DNA from: Sphaerochaeta sp.
GTDB taxonomy: Bacteria > Spirochaetota > Spirochaetia > Sphaerochaetales > Sphaerochaetaceae
DNA: 31,634 bases
Assembly: GCA_003456855.1 (NCBI GenBank)
Contig: DMOO01000009.1
Span: forward strand, 1 to 31,634
Direction of reading: 5' to 3'
Shown: positions 30,512-31,634 of the stretch, one piece after another
Layout: the number at the start of each line of letters is the position of its first letter
Position numbering within the stretch: position 1 is the stretch's first letter
The notes under the pieces: generated by a model
The model's input: the letters and a program-made list of their open reading frames with translations, nothing else
Told to the model about the DNA's origin: nothing
Database searches by the model: none
Position numbers and translations under genes: made by a program

Positions 30512-31634
30512 ATGGAAGAGAAGAGATGGGACCTGAGTCCTATTTATCCGTCTGTAGACAGTGCGGAGTTCAATGCAGACCTTGAGAAGCTCAAGGTTCT
30601 TATCGCCCAGTTCAAGGAAAAGCTCGAGAAGGGCGACTCCAGCATAGCGGAGCTTGTGGAGCTTGACAACGAGGTCTCTGACATCTCCGAGACGCTTGGC
30701 TCCTTCTGCGAATGCAACGTGTCTGTCAACACAACCGACAAGGCTGCAGTCAACGCACTTAACAAGGTCGATGAGCTTGGAATGGACCAGGCTGTGCTTT
30801 CCACGATGTTCACCACCTATGTGGTCGAGCACAAGGAAGAGGTCGATGCCTTCTGCAGGGAGAACCCTGACTACAGATACATCTTCGATGAGATCGCAGA
30901 GAATGCAAAGCACCAGATGAGCAAGGAGATGGAGGAGCTTGCAGCCGACCTGATGAGAAGCGGCTCCGACAGCTACAGCCGCCTTCAGGAGGCCATCTCA
31001 TCATCTGCATGCGCAGAGCTTGACGGCAAGAAGCTCACGGTCATCCAGCTCAGAGCCCTTGCAACCAATGCCGACAGAGAGGTCAGAAGAAAGGCCTATG
31101 AGGCAGAGCTCAAGGTCTGGAAGGAACACGAGATCGCATTCTGCTACAGCCTGAACGCAATCAAGGGTACAAGCCTCTCACTTGAGAAGAGACGCAACTG
31201 GAACAGCCCTATCGAGAGATCGATAAGCGGAGCCAGAATCTCCCAGAAGACCCTGGATGCCTTGATCGGAACCCTTGAGAGGAACCTCCCGATGTTCCGC
31301 TCATACCTGAAGACTAAGGCCAAGCTCCTTGGAATCGAGAAGTGCGCCTTCTACGACATCTTCGCTCCGGTCGGAAAGGCCAACATGACCTACACCTTCG
31401 ACCAGGCCAGGGAGTTCGTCACGAAGCAGTACGGCGCCTTCAACCCGGCAATGGGCGAGTTCGCCGCCAACGCCTTCAAGAACAACTGGATCGATCCGTT
31501 CCCACGTGTCGGAAAGACCGGTGGCGCCTACGACATCTACATGCCTAAGATCAAGGAGAGCCGTGTTTTCGCCAACTTCGATGGAACATACGATGGAGTC
31601 TCCACCTTCGCCCACGAGCTGGGCCACGCCTGGC
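30512..31634 (+). CDS. M3-family oligoendopeptidase (PepF-like), 3' end outside window
   Basis: The frame runs from an ATG at 30512 (MEEKRWDLSPIYPS) off the right edge, giving 374 residues. The start is supported by GTGGAGGA 7 nt upstream. The helical N-terminal region and the block TFAHELGHAW at the very end, with the zinc motif HELGH, identify an M3B oligoendopeptidase, usually around 590-600 residues, so about one third is missing. These enzymes cut short peptides in the cytoplasm. It follows the response regulator by 24 nt and may be in the same transcript. It is the third peptidase family in the window, after PepT and M16C. Confidence 0.92.
   Translation, partial: MEEKRWDLSPIYPSVDSAEFNADLEKLKVLIAQFKEKLEKGDSSIAELVELDNEVSDISETLGSFCECNVSVNTTDKAAVNALNKVDELGMDQAVLSTMFTTYVVEHKEEVDAFCRENPDYRYIFDEIAENAKHQMSKEMEELAADLMRSGSDSYSRLQEAISSSACAELDGKKLTVIQLRALATNADREVRRKAYEAELKVWKEHEIAFCYSLNAIKGTSLSLEKRRNWNSPIERSISGARISQKTLDALIGTLERNLPMFRSYLKTKAKLLGIEKCAFYDIFAPVGKANMTYTFDQAREFVTKQYGAFNPAMGEFAANAFKNNWIDPFPRVGKTGGAYDIYMPKIKESRVFANFDGTYDGVSTFAHELGHAW

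Noticed and set aside
29795..30913. Long open frame on the minus strand opposite the response regulator and peptidase
   Set aside because: It is antisense to two strongly supported genes, has no recognisable family and no ribosome site; high coding density and codon bias create such shadows.
1..31634. CRISPR arrays, insertion sequences, prophage, rRNA, riboswitches
   Set aside because: No spaced repeats, transposase, phage genes, rRNA motifs or structured leaders were found; leaders are too short for known riboswitches.

Overview
The window looks like chromosomal core sequence from a spirochaete, most likely a Sphaerochaeta-like member of Spirochaetota. This is inferred from the protein families, the lipoprotein and outer-membrane-type proteins, and the mix of genes; there is no rRNA or other decisive marker, so the assignment is tentative. 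Coding density is very high. Genes are packed into operons with 1-16 nt overlaps and GTG or TTG starts at several junctions. Coding GC is around half, with strong preference for AAG and GAG codons. No prophage, insertion sequence, CRISPR array or rRNA was seen. The largest gap without a gene is about 235 bp (18954-19188).

Layout. 1-750 (minus): a small accessory module, a DUF3990 ADP-ribosyltransferase-like gene followed by an overlapping small gene cut by the window edge, with an inverted repeat inside the promoter. 885-7044 (plus): peptidase T, a secreted beta-rich protein, an LPP20-like lipoprotein and a large M16C metalloprotease. 7098-12294 (plus): a tightly overlapping operon cdaA-ybbR-acpS-truA-UDG-priA (c-di-AMP synthesis, ACP activation, tRNA modification, DNA repair and restart). 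12333-15222 (plus): def-fmt-radical SAM-vanZ-like. 15253-16589 (plus): exported FKBP and a DUF308 membrane protein, ended by a strong terminator.

16664-18953 (minus): phosphomannomutase followed by a DeoR-type regulator, driven from an AT-rich region full of CGAAA/TTTCG elements. 19189-19881 (plus): radC, convergent with and touching a tRNA-Arg(CCG). 20043-21197 (plus): a cation diffusion facilitator with a manganese-type metal signature. 21270-23071 (plus): a sugar nucleotidyltransferase and a secreted acidic-linker/beta-barrel protein. 23167-24510 (plus): mscL and yitT. 24517-27713 (minus): hslO and fused rlmKL. 27795-31634 (plus): a sensor kinase, an NtrC-type sigma-54 response regulator and the start of an M3 oligoendopeptidase.

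The points most worth a second look are: the DUF3990 two-gene module and its promoter-embedded operator; four genes whose -10 box lies only 5-9 nt from the start codon with no Shine-Dalgarno sequence, which predicts leaderless mRNAs; a rho-independent terminator for rlmKL buried inside the coding sequence of the convergent yitT; and the putative DeoR operator cluster.
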